From assembly GCA_007123655.1 (NCBI GenBank), contig SKKR01000505.1:1-5215 (forward strand): a stretch of DNA of 5,215 bases. Reading direction: 5' to 3'. Below the pieces are notes generated by a model that was not told the origin of the DNA, did no database searches, and saw nothing but the letters and a program-made list of their open reading frames with translations. The DNA comes from Thermomicrobiaceae bacterium. Its GTDB lineage: Bacteria; Chloroflexota; Chloroflexia; Thermomicrobiales; Thermomicrobiaceae. Below are positions 4,435-5,215 of the stretch, in pieces. Each line of letters begins with the position of its first letter. The first letter of the stretch is position 1. Position numbers and translations under genes: made by a program.

Positions 4435-5215
4435 TCATTCGTCTCCATCTTGATCCGAGTCCTCCAGGAACACGGTCACACTGGCCGGCACGATCTCCCG
4501 GTACTGAACCTGTGGGGGGACGATAATTTCCAGGTCCAGGTCGTGCTCGCCGGCTTCCACTCCCGACAGATTGACGAAAACGGTTACCTCATCCGGATCG
4601 ATCGTCTCGACTGCTGATCTCGACCCCTCAAGTATCACGGTTGCCGCCGCGGGTGCTAACTCCAGATCCAGCCCTGATGGCTGGTTCATTGCCTCGATCG
4701 GCACGTCGCTCAGCTCGCGCTGATGTACCTGTTGTCGAATCTCCACTGAGACATGCACCGTTTCGGTCTCGAGTTCGATGGAGTCCGGCAGCCGTGACTG
4801 ATCCAGTTCGACATCGCGAACCACCGTCGACTCACTCCAGCCGGACACATCCACGGGTTCAGTCGTGACGAAGAACACGCCTGTCAGATCCTCATCCGGC
4901 CCGTCAACGACTACCTCGTCCGACGGGAGAACCGTGGTGTCGACCAGTTCGTAACCGGGCTCCAGGGCGTCGTCTCCGACGATCACTGGAATCACCGTTC
5001 GGACCTGCCCGCGCACGTCGAGCGACACGGTTACGGAGAGCTGTTCCGGTTGGGACTGGACTCCCGCGACTTCGTTGCCGTCCTCGTCAACGAGCGTGGG
5101 TTCGATTGACTCGGTGAACCCCGAGGTTCGTCCGTCGATCTGGATTTCCAGTTCCGCGTGGTCGACCTGCTGGATTGATCGCACCGGCCCTACGACCGTG
5201 ATCTCGTCGGACTCG
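4435..5215 (-). CDS. cdaR: YbbR-repeat protein, CdaR-like (3' part only)
   Basis: YbbR/CdaR proteins are membrane-anchored extracytoplasmic proteins that, in Firmicutes, bind and modulate the c-di-AMP cyclase CdaA. The visible 259 codons end at a TGA (4437-4435) and remain open to the right edge, so the N-terminus, including any membrane anchor, lies outside. The GTG at 5184 is internal: upstream codons read ESDEITVVGP, a YbbR motif. At least three YbbR-type repeats can be seen, marked by DEITVVGPVRSIQQVDHAEL, DEVVVDGP...VDVSG and AATVILEGSRSAVETI...VNLSGVEAGEHDL. The protein is beta-rich and acidic, ending EDSDQDGDE. It is convergent with the ANTAR regulator, 19 bases apart. In other genomes cdaA usually lies just upstream, here beyond 5215. 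The family call is firm; the CdaA partnership is inferred. Confidence 0.85.
   Translation of the reverse strand, partial: ESDEITVVGPVRSIQQVDHAELEIQIDGRTSGFTESIEPTLVDEDGNEVAGVQSQPEQLSVTVSLDVRGQVRTVIPVIVGDDALEPGYELVDTTVLPSDEVVVDGPDEDLTGVFFVTTEPVDVSGWSESTVVRDVELDQSRLPDSIELETETVHVSVEIRQQVHQRELSDVPIEAMNQPSGLDLELAPAAATVILEGSRSAVETIDPDEVTVFVNLSGVEAGEHDLDLEIIVPPQVQYREIVPASVTVFLEDSDQDGDE

Overview
The window holds a conserved translation and secretion gene cluster from a GC-rich bacterium, read left to right as secE-nusG-rplK-rplA-rplJ-rplL. A strong intrinsic terminator follows rplL, then a tRNA-Pro(GGG) gene, an ANTAR-type response regulator on the + strand, and the 3' part of a YbbR-repeat (CdaR-like) gene on the - strand that runs off the right edge. 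A PdtaR-like ANTAR regulator together with a CdaR-like protein in a GC-rich genome points to Chloroflexota, perhaps the Thermomicrobia/Sphaerobacter branch. That placement is inferred from gene content and protein character, not from any search.

Region 1 (1-949): a short leader with a hairpin precedes secE (membrane subunit of the SecYEG channel). nusG (transcription elongation factor) follows 9 bases later, and its Shine-Dalgarno overlaps the secE stop codon.

Region 2 (950-2274): rplK (L11) and rplA (L1). The short gap before each gene carries a near-identical hairpin of the form GUGG-GA-[GGG..CCC]-GCUNG..A-CCAC, ending 1-2 bases before the Shine-Dalgarno. This resembles the L1-binding region of 23S rRNA and looks like two separate autoregulatory L1 operators.

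Region 3 (2275-3531): a 212-base leader with L10-leader character, an internal intrinsic terminator and a hairpin next to the Shine-Dalgarno precedes rplJ (L10). rplL (L7/L12) follows, then a perfect 11-bp terminator. rpoB, the usual next gene in many bacteria, is absent here. L10 and L7/L12 form the ribosomal stalk on L11, so the whole block encodes the GTPase-centre stalk plus L1 and appears to be controlled by its own products at RNA level.

Region 4 (3532-5215): a tRNA-Pro(GGG) with its own candidate extended -10 promoter, then the pdtaR-like regulator (74 bases downstream). This is tail-to-tail, 19 bases apart, with the truncated cdaR-like gene.

No mobile element, CRISPR array or new protein system is visible. 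The most interesting content is the RNA-level regulation: twin L1 operators, and an L10 leader with competing long-range pairings.
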